A stretch of 64,000 nucleotides of DNA, taken from the NCBI GenBank assembly GCA_963849955.1, contig CAWKJU010000030.1, positions 26,432 to 90,431 of the forward strand, read 5' to 3'. This document shows, one piece after another, positions 16,300 through 25,346 of this stretch. Under the pieces are notes generated by a model that searched no databases, was not told the DNA's origin, and saw only the letters and a program-made list of their open reading frames with translations. The DNA comes from CAWFGW01 sp963849955 (GTDB taxonomy: Bacteria; Bacteroidota; Bacteroidia; Cytophagales; JAAEPT01). A program made the position numbers and the translations under genes. How positions within the stretch are numbered: the stretch's first letter is position 1; each line of letters starts with the position of its first letter.

Positions 16300-17997
16300 T
16301 TAATTTTTCTCTAACAAATCAATTAAAGTGAAAAATAACAAACCATCAGCAAGACCGCAAATGGTAGTTTCCATGGTTTGAAAATCGTGTTCGTTGTCAT
16401 AAAATACTGCCTGAGAGGTGTTAAATTCATCAAAGGAATTATGTTCTGGCTGTTTGAAATATTTTTTTAATCGGTCGTGAGTGGCTTTGTCACCTGGTCC
16501 CTCAGCAATGGCCCCAGTTGGGAAAAGTTTTGTTTTGATCCTATACACTTGGGAGTAGATGTTTTGCACAGCATTAGGAATGTTTTCAGAAGCGACCATT
16601 GCAATTCCCCAATTGTTTTTACCTAAGGTGTAATCTAATACGTTAATTGCAAGAGGTGCATAATCAGTGTTTTGATTTTGTTGCATGAGTAAAGCACTAT
16701 TAGCCACACCAAAATAGGAGTATAGTGTTGACCAGGTATATTGGTGTGGAACACCCCAGAGGTTGTTGTCTTCTTGAGCGATGTTTTTAAAATAATCTAA
16801 ATCTGTTTTAAGGTAGGGCAGAACTGATTCACTGTATTTTAGAACACGGTTATGTGCAATCATATTAATGCTCCCCCAGGAATACCAATAAGCTGCACCC
16901 GCTTTTTGTGCATACATTTTTGCTTTAGATAAATAATGTTTTTCCTGAGTCAAAAAATAAAGTTCTATGGCAGCTAGTTCCATGTTGTCGTTGCTGGTTT
17001 GGTCGTAATAAAATTTCTCCCAACCATCTTCTACCCAAACAGGTTTTTCAAAGTATGTAGCTGCATCAAAAATTTTTTCAGCCATTGTTTTGTATTGATT
17101 TGCCTCTTCTGTTTTCCCTAAAGAAGTGAAAATTTTAGCACCAAGAGCTAATGCAGCTGAAGTATAGCCCATTTGCGTTGGCGAAAAAGCAGTGTAAGCT
17201 TGTCTACTCCCATTTAACTCATCATGGTTTGGTAGTCTATCCCCTTGTTTATGATCATCAGCTGAACCTACCTGAATGATAAAACCATCATTAGACATAG
17301 TTTTCATTAAATAGTCTAAACCCCATTTAGCTTCATCCAGCAAATCGTTAAGTTCACTTTCACTATAATTTCGAGTTTTTGAAAATAAACCAGGGTTCAT
17401 TTCATAAGCGAGTAACATTAAATAAGTGCTATATGCATTAGTGAGTGTAAACTTGATGTAATCACCGGCATCATACCAGCCACCAAGCATGTCTACTTTT
17501 GGAGCGTTTTCATCTAATTTCCAGTTGGAGTTGGAATGGTCTACTTGTTTCCAAACCGGACAAGCAGCATCTCCTTTGTGTGAAATCGGGTGATCCAAAG
17601 CTGTTTTGGTACCGCTGCGCTGTACACGAAAGTAGCGTAATATTTCTGAGGGAATGAAATTAGTTAACGAGTGGTTGATGTGGAAGTTAACGGTTTTATT
17701 TCCAGCTGTAAATCCATATTGACCAGTGTCTTCAACCGAAGAAAAGTCAACTGAATAATTAAAGGGTTTAGGCATGTGGTTTCCAACTCCCGTTACAGAT
17801 TGCCCTAAAACTCCTTTCAATATTATTTCATTGTTTTTTGTTAAAATCCAGTTAGTGGTGTTTATCTCTTCATCACTCATTACCACTATTTTTTTTTGTT
17901 GATTGGGTAGATAGCCCATGTGATTATAGCGGATAAATAAGTTTGAGAAACTGCTAAAAGTGATTAGAAAGAAGATTGATAAGTGAAGTAGTCTCAT
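16300..17997 (-). CDS. Glycoside hydrolase family 9 (endoglucanase-type) with N-terminal Ig-like domain
   Basis: 565 residues from the ATG at 17997. A signal peptide (MRLLHLSIFFLITFSSFS) is followed by a CelD-type Ig-like domain (about 20-108, starting FIRYNHMGYLPNQ) and an (alpha/alpha)6 GH9 catalytic domain. The catalytic aspartates lie in GGWYDAGDYIKF (D176, D179), and the general acid glutamate is most likely in DFQTMETTICG near residue 540. GH9 enzymes hydrolyse beta-1,4-glucans and some related chitosan-type substrates. There is no type IX C-terminal sorting domain and no carbohydrate-binding module. It starts 1 bp after the hemW stop. Confidence 0.88.
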   Translation of the reverse strand: MRLLHLSIFFLITFSSFSNLFIRYNHMGYLPNQQKKIVVMSDEEINTTNWILTKNNEIILKGVLGQSVTGVGNHMPKPFNYSVDFSSVEDTGQYGFTAGNKTVNFHINHSLTNFIPSEILRYFRVQRSGTKTALDHPISHKGDAACPVWKQVDHSNSNWKLDENAPKVDMLGGWYDAGDYIKFTLTNAYSTYLMLLAYEMNPGLFSKTRNYSESELNDLLDEAKWGLDYLMKTMSNDGFIIQVGSADDHKQGDRLPNHDELNGSRQAYTAFSPTQMGYTSAALALGAKIFTSLGKTEEANQYKTMAEKIFDAATYFEKPVWVEDGWEKFYYDQTSNDNMELAAIELYFLTQEKHYLSKAKMYAQKAGAAYWYSWGSINMIAHNRVLKYSESVLPYLKTDLDYFKNIAQEDNNLWGVPHQYTWSTLYSYFGVANSALLMQQNQNTDYAPLAINVLDYTLGKNNWGIAMVASENIPNAVQNIYSQVYRIKTKLFPTGAIAEGPGDKATHDRLKKYFKQPEHNSFDEFNTSQAVFYDNEHDFQTMETTICGLADGLLFFTLIDLLEKN

Positions 17998-17998
17998 A

Positions 17999-19123
17999 TT
18001 AATTTGATATAAATAAGTCAGAAGCGATCTTGTCTGCAATTAATTTGCCTGTTTCAGTGAGTGTTAACACACCATTAGATAACGAAGTTTTTCTTTCCCT
18101 TGTATATAAATGAATAGTAGCTAATTGGTCCTCGGTAGTATCAAAATCATATAGTCTTTTTAATTCGTTAAAATCACAGCCCCAGACAGTGCGTAATCGC
18201 GTCATAATATATTCATTCACGTGATCAAATTGAGACAGTGTTTCAGACGCACTCGGTAATTCATTATTTTCAATAGCACGGATATATTTAGTATTATTAG
18301 CTACATTCCAACTTCGCTCAATCCCATTAAATGAATGAGCACTGGGTCCTATACCTATATATGGGTTACCAAACCAATAACTTTTATTGTGTTTGGATTC
18401 AAAACCTTGTTTAGAAAAATTAGAAATTTCATAGTGTTGGTACCCTTTTTCAGTGAGGGTTGAGACAAGATGTTTAAAATGCTTAATGGCTAATTCGTCA
18501 TCTACATCATTCATTTTACCTTGTTCTACCCATTTTGCAAAAGCATTATTCCCTTCAATTGTTAAAGAATAAGCAGAAATGTGTTCGGGGTCAAAGGATA
18601 ATAGCGATGCAAGATCTTGTTGAAACACACCTTCAGTCTGTGTTTCTATGCCGTAAATCAAATCAATACTCAAATTGGAAAAATGTTTTTTAGCTAGGGT
18701 TAAACTTTTCTGAGCCTCCACAGCAGAGTGTGCTCTGTTCAAGAACTTAAGTGTTTTTTCATCAAAAGATTGTGTGCCAATAGAAAGTCGGTTGATGCCT
18801 GCTTGCTTCAATTCGATTAATTTATTCTCAGTAAGGTCATCAGGATTTGCTTCCAAAGTTATTTCTATATCATTTGATAATGGAGTAATGGAAGAAATAG
18901 CTTTAATAAATGCTTCGATTGCACTGGGTTTAAGTAAGGAAGGAGTACCTCCACCAAAATAAATGGTAGAGATGGTTTCATTTAGTAGTTCTTTTCTACG
19001 GAGCTCTATTTCCTTTAAGAGTGCCTTTTCCATACTTATAAGCTGTTTAGAAGTAGAAAAGTGAAAGTCGCAATAGTGACAAGCTTGTTTACAAAAGGGG
19101 ATATGAAAATAAATACCTGCCAT
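17999..19123 (-). CDS. hemW: Radical SAM heme chaperone HemW
   Basis: 374 residues. The radical SAM cysteines are C11, C15 and C18 in CKQACHYCDF, where the phenylalanine after the third motif is typical of HemW/HemN-like proteins. FGGGTPSLL and LEANPDDLTE are the next conserved SAM elements, and ISAYSLTIEGN with YEISNFSK follows. HemW, long annotated as oxygen-independent coproporphyrinogen oxidase, binds heme and delivers it to haemoproteins; the HemN-specific N-terminal extension is absent here. Starts with ATG; divergent from the WecA-like gene. Confidence 0.88.
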   Translation of the reverse strand: MAGIYFHIPFCKQACHYCDFHFSTSKQLISMEKALLKEIELRRKELLNETISTIYFGGGTPSLLKPSAIEAFIKAISSITPLSNDIEITLEANPDDLTENKLIELKQAGINRLSIGTQSFDEKTLKFLNRAHSAVEAQKSLTLAKKHFSNLSIDLIYGIETQTEGVFQQDLASLLSFDPEHISAYSLTIEGNNAFAKWVEQGKMNDVDDELAIKHFKHLVSTLTEKGYQHYEISNFSKQGFESKHNKSYWFGNPYIGIGPSAHSFNGIERSWNVANNTKYIRAIENNELPSASETLSQFDHVNEYIMTRLRTVWGCDFNELKRLYDFDTTEDQLATIHLYTRERKTSLSNGVLTLTETGKLIADKIASDLFISN

Positions 19124-19170
19124 TAATTTGAGAGAAAATCATATGAATCGACAAATAACCAAAAAATATC

Positions 19171-19178
19171 TAACTTTG
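19171..19178 (+). promoter_or_regulatory. -7 promoter element of the WecA-like operon
   Basis: TAACTTTG matches TAnnTTTG and lies 17 bp before the TTG start at 19196, giving a very short leader. It supports that start. Confidence 0.5.
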
Positions 19179-19195
19179 ACCTCAAATTATAGCTT

Positions 19196-20233
19196 TTGGA
19201 TCAGACACAAATTATACACCTTATTTTAGCCTTCTCCTGGGCATTTTTTGTGGTTTTATTTGCCATACCATCCATTATATATCTGGCACACGTTAAAAAT
19301 TTGTTAGACGTGCCCAATAAAAGAACTGTGCATGCCTCATTAACCCCCCGACTTGGTGGATTAGCAATATTTGCTGGTTTTGTTTCTTCGGTAACCTTAT
19401 TTGGTGATTTTGGTGAAAATAGTTTTGGATCACAACAGGTATTGGCGAGTACCATAATTCTTTTTTTTATTGGTTTAAAAGATGATATTTCGCCCGTTTC
19501 AGCTACAAAAAAATTTTTTGTTCAAATCCTCTCAATATCAATAGTTGTTTTTGCGGGTGACGTAAGAATAAGTAGCTTTCAAGGAGTTTTAGGTCTATGG
19601 CAAATGGAGGAAGGGGTAAGTATTCTCTTCACCATATTTGTGATGGTAGGTATAACGAATGCGATTAACCTCATTGATGGGTTGGATGGTTTAGCAGGAA
19701 TGCTGGTTTTCACATTCACCTGTATTTTTGGTTTTTTCTTTTTTACAGGAAGTGTTTCCTACGGAGTATTATCTGTATGTTTAGCTGGAGCAATTGTCGG
19801 GTTCCTTCGGTATAATTTATACAAAGCAACCATTTTTATGGGTGATACAGGGTCATTACTATTAGGCTTTATAACTAGTGTTTTAGCCGTGGAATTTGTA
19901 GAATTAAAACTGGTAGACCATTCCCCTGTAATTGCTCTTTCAGTATTAATTGTTCCAGTTGCTGATACACTTAGAGTGTTTTTGCTTCGTGCTTTAGACG
20001 GAATGTCACCGTTTGTACCCGACAGAAGGCATATACATCATCGATTAGTTGATTTGGGTTTCTCTCAAATCGCAATAGTTTTTATATTAGTTATAATAAC
20101 TGTTATTTATGCGGGTCTTTCACTGTATTTAGCTGAAAAAGTATCGATAAACATCCTCCTTTCTATAGTTGTTTCAATTACAATTCTATTGAGTATTACA
20201 TTAGAACTTTTACATAAATTAAAGAAAAAATGA
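19196..20233 (+). CDS. WecA/TagO-like undecaprenyl-phosphate sugar-1-phosphate transferase
   Basis: 345 residues with about ten membrane spans. The MraY/WecA-family signatures are all there: RTVHASLTPRLGGLAIF, the Mg-binding GLKDDISP, NLIDGLDGLAG, the NMGDTG-like FMGDTGSLLLGF, and DRRHIHHRL, the HIHH motif that marks the WecA/TagO branch and is missing from MraY. It moves a HexNAc-1-phosphate to undecaprenyl phosphate, the first step for surface polysaccharides. Translation starts at a TTG close to a good promoter. The next gene overlaps it by ATGA. Confidence 0.9.
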   Translation: MDQTQIIHLILAFSWAFFVVLFAIPSIIYLAHVKNLLDVPNKRTVHASLTPRLGGLAIFAGFVSSVTLFGDFGENSFGSQQVLASTIILFFIGLKDDISPVSATKKFFVQILSISIVVFAGDVRISSFQGVLGLWQMEEGVSILFTIFVMVGITNAINLIDGLDGLAGMLVFTFTCIFGFFFFTGSVSYGVLSVCLAGAIVGFLRYNLYKATIFMGDTGSLLLGFITSVLAVEFVELKLVDHSPVIALSVLIVPVADTLRVFLLRALDGMSPFVPDRRHIHHRLVDLGFSQIAIVFILVIITVIYAGLSLYLAEKVSINILLSIVVSITILLSITLELLHKLKKK

Positions 20234-21303
20234 GATACCCAGTTTTCTTTCTTTTAGGTCTGGTTTTTTTATTTAAGGTTACTTTGTCGAGTGGGGAAAG
20301 GCAAATAGTTCGAAGTTTTTCAAATGATTTTTTTACTGTAGAAAAAACAACCCAAAAAGCCATACCCTTGTTTTCAGGAGATAGAGCAAAAAAAAGCTAC
20401 TTAATTCTTAACCTTGAGCTTTATAACGGCTATGACTTATCCTTTATAGGAAAAAAAGGTTTATGTGTCTTTATTGACAATAAACTCTTTTTTAAATCTA
20501 CGGAATCGGATTCGCTTATTGACCTTGCAATTTCTTCTATGAAAAGTTTAAACGATAAAGAAGAGGTAGTAGTAACATTTTATTCTCCTAGAGAGATGTT
20601 TGACCATCAACAAGTCGCAATCACTAAAGAGCAACCTCTTGCTGGCAAAACTAAACCGGAGCTCCTAAGTCGGTTAGTACATAATCAAGGAGACACGGCA
20701 ATCTTTCTAATACTAATACTTGCTACTCTAGGGTTGGTTAAGAATAAAGATGCTATTATTTGGAAGAGTTATTTTAGTGTGCCAAAACTGTTTACTTCAA
20801 GAACACAAACTGACGAATATGTTTTAAGAAGTGTATTGTCTACAGAAAGTCTAATGCTAATCTCACTACTATCATTAGTTATAGCATGCGTATTGAATCA
20901 ACTAGAGCTGACGCTATTAAAGTTTGATAATTCATTATTTCCAGCACCAATTCTTAATTTTGTATTAGTCTTTTCGCTTCTACTGCTAAAATATTTGTTG
21001 TTAAAGTTAGTTAGTTCTTTTCTCAACATCTCTTCATTTGGCACACAGCAGTTTTATGAATTTGTTAGGTATTTAATCTGGTTATCCTTTGTCATATTAA
21101 TGTTGATTTTAATTTTTGATGAAAATTTCAATTCATTTTCCAAAATGATGCTATGGGGTGGGCTAACTTTATGGAACATCAAAATATTAAGTGTTGCCCT
21201 AACCAAACTGAAGTTTCAAAAATTGTATTTATTTTCTTACATTTGCGCCTCAGAATTGATACCTGCAATAGTTTTAATCAATTTTATTGAAACAATTAAC
21301 TAA
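20230..21303 (+). CDS. DUF4271 family membrane protein
   Basis: 357 residues; an N-terminal soluble part (to about 140) precedes six or so membrane helices, with a C-terminal cluster (LLSLVIACVLNQLELTLL, LLLLKYLLLKLVSSFL, LILIFDENFN). Position directly before hemD, topology and length fit DUF4271, a Bacteroidota family of unknown function that is usually next to uroporphyrinogen-III synthase. ATGA overlap with the WecA-like gene. Confidence 0.7.
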   Translation: MRYPVFFLLGLVFLFKVTLSSGERQIVRSFSNDFFTVEKTTQKAIPLFSGDRAKKSYLILNLELYNGYDLSFIGKKGLCVFIDNKLFFKSTESDSLIDLAISSMKSLNDKEEVVVTFYSPREMFDHQQVAITKEQPLAGKTKPELLSRLVHNQGDTAIFLILILATLGLVKNKDAIIWKSYFSVPKLFTSRTQTDEYVLRSVLSTESLMLISLLSLVIACVLNQLELTLLKFDNSLFPAPILNFVLVFSLLLLKYLLLKLVSSFLNISSFGTQQFYEFVRYLIWLSFVILMLILIFDENFNSFSKMMLWGGLTLWNIKILSVALTKLKFQKLYLFSYICASELIPAIVLINFIETIN

Positions 21304-21319
21304 ACTTGCAAGACGTAAA

Positions 21320-22099
21320 ATGAGTGTAGTCGCAGCTGATTTAGAATCGAGAAAGGTCAAAGTATCTAGTATTCTAATCTCCCAACCAGAGCCCTCCGTG
21401 GACTCTCCATACCAAAAACTTAAAGATAAGTATGGTATAAAGTTAGATTTTAAGCAATTTATTAAGGTAGAATCTGTGCCTTACAAAGAGTTTAGAAAAG
21501 AAAAAATCGATATTTTAGCTCATACAGCTGTGATTTTTACAAGTCGAAATGCAGTAGATAATTACTTTAGAATTTGTAAAGAGGCTAAGATTGAAGTTCC
21601 TGCAGACATGAAATACTTTTGTATTTCGGATCAAACAGCTTATTATCTCCAAAAATACATCACAATAAGAAAAAGAAAACTTTTTGTAGGAGAGAAGGTA
21701 GCTTCTGATTTGTTTGTATTATTTAAAAAACATGCATCAGAAAAATATTTATTTCCTTGTTCTAACATTCGGAAAGATGATATTCCCGACTTTTTGAAAT
21801 CAAACAACTACGACTTCACGGAAGCCGTAATGTACCAGACAGTTGCTGCTGATTTATCTGATTTAGGTGACATTAATTATGATATCATAGCCTTTTACAG
21901 TCCTTCAGGAGTAGCTTCTTTATTCTCAAATTTCCCTAATTTTGATCAAAAGACAACTCGTATTGCTGCTTTTGGGCCTACAACAGCGAAAGCGGTAAGA
22001 GACGCAGGTCTTGCGCTAGATATTGAAGCACCAATGCCTAATGCTCCATCTATGACAGGGGCCCTGGAGTTGTACATTAAAGAAGTAAACAAAAAGTAA
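21320..22099 (+). CDS. hemD: Uroporphyrinogen-III synthase
   Basis: 259 residues from the ATG at 21320, chosen over the TTG at 21287, which overlaps the upstream stop. It has the two-lobe alpha/beta HemD fold with sequence marks VIFTSRNAVDNYF in lobe one and IIAFYSPSGVASLFSNF with RIAAFGPTTAKAVRDAGL in lobe two. It cyclises hydroxymethylbilane to uroporphyrinogen III in heme and sirohaem synthesis. HemD is poorly conserved, so the late motifs carry most of the weight. Probably co-transcribed with the DUF4271 gene. Confidence 0.85.
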   Translation: MSVVAADLESRKVKVSSILISQPEPSVDSPYQKLKDKYGIKLDFKQFIKVESVPYKEFRKEKIDILAHTAVIFTSRNAVDNYFRICKEAKIEVPADMKYFCISDQTAYYLQKYITIRKRKLFVGEKVASDLFVLFKKHASEKYLFPCSNIRKDDIPDFLKSNNYDFTEAVMYQTVAADLSDLGDINYDIIAFYSPSGVASLFSNFPNFDQKTTRIAAFGPTTAKAVRDAGLALDIEAPMPNAPSMTGALELYIKEVNKK

Positions 22100-22184
22100 A
22101 AGGCTTCGTAATAATACACTTTGCCAAGGTATTTACTTGTGTTTATGGGATATTTCCTATATTTAAAAAGTTTATTTTAATAAT

Positions 22185-23222
22185 ATGAAAACAGTTAGTG
22201 CTCTAATAGTGATATTTTTTTTGTTCGGGAAAGTATATTCCCAACAAGATCCACACTTTAGTCACTATGCCTTTAATGACATTTATAATAATCCAGGTGC
22301 ATCAGGAGTCGAAGGTGTAACGAGAGCTACATTATTGCATAGGTCGCAATGGGCGGGGTACCAAACTCAAGGGGTTGGAGATCCGTCTGCCGCGCCTCAA
22401 ACACAAGTACTCACATTATCGCAACCGCTAAAAATAATGGCCTCACCAGTTGTCAATAGTGGTGTCGGGCTTATGTTGGTCAACGATAAATTAGGACCGC
22501 TAAAAAACATGAGTGCTAAATTGTCCTATTCATATCACTATAAACTTAGAAATTCTGCTACGTTAGGTTTAGGTCTTAGAGCTGGTATTTATTCCCAAAG
22601 AATTGATGGTTCGCTTCTTAGAGAGGCTGAAGAAGGAGATGTAGTGGTGGATCAATTAAGAACGAGTCCTAGTCAAATCAGACCAGACGTTGGTTTAGGA
22701 GTTTGGTATAGCTCAAGAAAATATTACGCAGGAGTATCTATGAATCATGTGATTGGATCACGCTTTAATTTTGGTGCCAATAAAGATAGTTTAAACTCTA
22801 AATTAGTTCAGCATCTTTATATCACTGGTGGTTATCATATTATGCTTGGAACTAAACTGAGAATAACGCCATCAACAATTATCCAATCAGATTTTGTTGA
22901 GACAAATTATGTATATGGATTTATAGCTGATTTAAACAGATACAAATATTGGTTGGGTTTTAATATCAGACAATCCGTGACGGGGAAATCTGAAAATAAT
23001 AGTGCAAGACAAATAGCAACAGATGATTTTGTCTTTATGGCAGGTGTTAGTCTGCTTCCAGATAAAAGTTTGCGCATTGGTTATTCTTTTGACTTGGTTA
23101 CTAGTGGTGCTAGAGCAAAAGATTACACTTCACACGAATTTATGATTTCTTATGTTTTGCCACTTAGTTTGGATAAAACTCCACCTCCTTTGAGAACACC
23201 TCGCTACCGCCACGAAAATTAA
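22185..23222 (+). CDS. PorP/SprF family type IX secretion-associated outer membrane protein
   Basis: 345 residues, signal peptide to about 19 (MKTVSALIVIFFLFGKVYS), mature start QQDPHFSHYAFNDIYNNPG, the signature of PorP/SprF proteins. The rest is a beta-barrel pattern ending in aromatic-hydrophobic strands (FMISYVLPL). These proteins anchor type IX machinery or its substrates in the outer membrane. Position immediately upstream of gldKLMN fits a core machinery role (PorP), although stand-alone SprF partners of adhesins look alike. A hairpin separates it from gldK. Confidence 0.88.
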   Translation: MKTVSALIVIFFLFGKVYSQQDPHFSHYAFNDIYNNPGASGVEGVTRATLLHRSQWAGYQTQGVGDPSAAPQTQVLTLSQPLKIMASPVVNSGVGLMLVNDKLGPLKNMSAKLSYSYHYKLRNSATLGLGLRAGIYSQRIDGSLLREAEEGDVVVDQLRTSPSQIRPDVGLGVWYSSRKYYAGVSMNHVIGSRFNFGANKDSLNSKLVQHLYITGGYHIMLGTKLRITPSTIIQSDFVETNYVYGFIADLNRYKYWLGFNIRQSVTGKSENNSARQIATDDFVFMAGVSLLPDKSLRIGYSFDLVTSGARAKDYTSHEFMISYVLPLSLDKTPPPLRTPRYRHEN

Positions 23223-23333
23223 TGTGGATAACTGTTGTTTTTTTTATTTCTTTTTAGCAAATTGTATCGCTCTTTGTGAAATGTATTCAAGCGGGTATTT
23301 GGTTCAACTCTTTGCTCTTTAGAAACTTTTCAC

Positions 23334-23357
23334 AAAAAGACTTTCAAAAGTCTTTTT
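23334..23357 (+). terminator. Hairpin between porP-like gene and gldK
   Basis: AAAAAGACTT (23334-23343) pairs with AAGTCTTTTT (23348-23357) around a short loop, giving an AT-rich stem ending in Ts. A weak terminator or attenuator that may lower read-through from the porP-like gene into gldK. Confidence 0.5.
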
Positions 23358-23406
23358 ATTAGACTTGGAAAATGAGTAAAATGGGAAACAAATTAAAATT
23401 AGTGTT

Positions 23407-24435
23407 ATGAATAAGATTAGTGTCATCACAAAAGTCTGTTACGTACTTGCTGTAGCAACTTCTCTGATTCTACAAGGCTGTGGGGGAGGTTATACTGGAA
23501 GTGGAGACCTTATAGGTGTTCAAGGAAGATTAGGATGGGGTCAAACCATACCTTTCGGAATGGTGGTTGCACCTTCTGGTACTTTTCATATGGGACAAGC
23601 AGATGAAGATGTAGCAGCGACCCAAACCAACCACAACCGTCAGATTACAATCGGTGGGTTCTATCTTGACGATACAGAAATAACTAATAATGAATATCGC
23701 CAGTTTATGGAGGTGATGCTAAATGACTCCATTGACGTATTAGGCGAAGAGTATGTGATGACGGAGTTATATCCAGATACAACTGTATGGGTTAAGGATT
23801 TTACTCACCATATGGGAGATCCTATGATGGAATATTATTATATGCACCCTGCATTTGATGATTACCCAGTAGTCGGAGTGGATTGGCATGCTGCAAAATA
23901 CTTTTGTGAGTGGAGAACTTCACACATGAATACATGGAGAACAGATAATGGGATGTTCGAAATGCCGCGTTTTAGATTGCCTTCAGAAGCAGAATGGGAA
24001 TATGCTGCAAGAGGAGGTCGGGATATGGCTAAATACCCTTGGGGAAATCCATATATCAGAAACTCAAAAGGATGTATGTTGGCTAACTTTAAACCTGGAA
24101 GAGGTAATTATTATGATGACGGATTTATGTATACTGCTCCTGTAGCTTCATATTTTTCCAATGATTATGGTATTTATGACATGGCGGGTAACGTAGCTGA
24201 ATGGTGTGAGGATGCATTCTATGATGCGTCTGTGCCTGTGGTTTGGGATTTGAACCCAACTTATTTTAAGGATGATGAGCCAAGAAAATTAATTAGAGGT
24301 GGTTCTTGGAAAGATATCGCTTACTATTTGGAAACTGGAACTCGTACTTTTGAGTACGAAGACAGTACAAAGTCTTTCGTTGGATTTAGATGTGTAATGA
24401 CCTACTTAGGTAGATCATCTGGTGCTGAATTCTAA
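23407..24435 (+). CDS. gldK: Gliding motility/T9SS lipoprotein GldK (PorK)
   Basis: 342 residues. Signal peptide with lipobox ILQGC (Cys25). The body is a formylglycine-generating enzyme-like (SUMF1) fold: PFGMVVAPSGTFHMG, LDDTEITNNEYRQF, VVGVDWHAAKYFCEW, RLPSEAEWEYAARGG and IYDMAGNVAEWCED. GldK/PorK builds the periplasmic ring with GldN under the outer membrane. It keeps the fold but is structural, not catalytic. Order gldK-L-M-N is intact; gaps of 63, 41 and 22 bp suggest one transcript. Confidence 0.95.
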   Translation: MNKISVITKVCYVLAVATSLILQGCGGGYTGSGDLIGVQGRLGWGQTIPFGMVVAPSGTFHMGQADEDVAATQTNHNRQITIGGFYLDDTEITNNEYRQFMEVMLNDSIDVLGEEYVMTELYPDTTVWVKDFTHHMGDPMMEYYYMHPAFDDYPVVGVDWHAAKYFCEWRTSHMNTWRTDNGMFEMPRFRLPSEAEWEYAARGGRDMAKYPWGNPYIRNSKGCMLANFKPGRGNYYDDGFMYTAPVASYFSNDYGIYDMAGNVAEWCEDAFYDASVPVVWDLNPTYFKDDEPRKLIRGGSWKDIAYYLETGTRTFEYEDSTKSFVGFRCVMTYLGRSSGAEF

Positions 24436-24498
24436 TGAAGTTTTTTAAAACGTGTAACCTAAATCAAAATTGTTAAACTCTTAAATCGGTAGAAAAAA

Positions 24499-25305
24499 AT
24501 GGCAAAATCAGGAAGTTTCAAACACAAGTTCTATCACAACATTGCTCCAGTACTTACAGGTGTTGGTGCGTCAGTTGTAATTGTTGGAGCGTTATTTAAA
24601 ATCCAACATTACCCAGGTGCTGGTGTTATGCTTGTAGCAGGGTTGGGAACAGAAGCAATTCTTTTCTTAATGTTTGCATTTGCACCCGCTCCTAAAGAAG
24701 AAGTTGGTCTAGAAGATTGGGCAAAAGTATATCCTCAGTTATCTCAAGCTTATGATGACTATTCGGATGAGGAAGCTCCAACCGCAGCAAATACAACAAA
24801 AGCATTAAGCGAAATGATGGCTAGTGCAAATATTGATCAAAACACAATTAATTCGTTAGGCCAAGGATTAAATAACTTAAGTGATAATGTTTCTAAAATG
24901 GCTGACTTATCAAATGCGGTATCCGCAACTAACGATTATGCTAGAAATGCATCTGATGCAGCTAAGCAATTAGAAGCAGTCGGTACTGCATATAAGACTA
25001 CTGCTGATGCAATGTCAGGAATGGCGTCTGCTGCTACTGATGCTACTGAGTATCATGCACAGGTTCAAACAATAACCAAAAATCTTGGTTCATTAAATGC
25101 TGTATATGAAATGGAATTAGCTGATGCTAATAACCACTTGAAAGCAATGAATAAATTCTATAGTAACTTATCTAGTGCTATGGAGAACATGTCAGAAGCT
25201 AGTAAAGATACAGATCAATTCAAGAAACAATTATCTGCATTGTCAAGCAACCTTACTCAGTTAAACTCTGTGTATGGTAACATGCTTTCAGCAATGAAAG
25301 GATAA
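24499..25305 (+). CDS. gldL: T9SS/gliding motor protein GldL
   Basis: 268 residues: two membrane helices (about 16-36 and 40-62) with the charged motor residues K34 (GALFKIQHYP) and E52 (GLGTEAILFL), then a long soluble coiled-coil part rich in Ala, Asn and Met (KALSEMMASANIDQN onward). GldL and GldM form the proton-driven rotary motor in the inner membrane; the glutamate in the second helix is needed for proton flow in the family. Composition is uniform with the neighbours. Confidence 0.95.
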   Translation: MAKSGSFKHKFYHNIAPVLTGVGASVVIVGALFKIQHYPGAGVMLVAGLGTEAILFLMFAFAPAPKEEVGLEDWAKVYPQLSQAYDDYSDEEAPTAANTTKALSEMMASANIDQNTINSLGQGLNNLSDNVSKMADLSNAVSATNDYARNASDAAKQLEAVGTAYKTTADAMSGMASAATDATEYHAQVQTITKNLGSLNAVYEMELADANNHLKAMNKFYSNLSSAMENMSEASKDTDQFKKQLSALSSNLTQLNSVYGNMLSAMKG

Positions 25306-25346
25306 TTTGTTGTTCAAGATTTTAAACTATTTAAAAAAATTAGATT

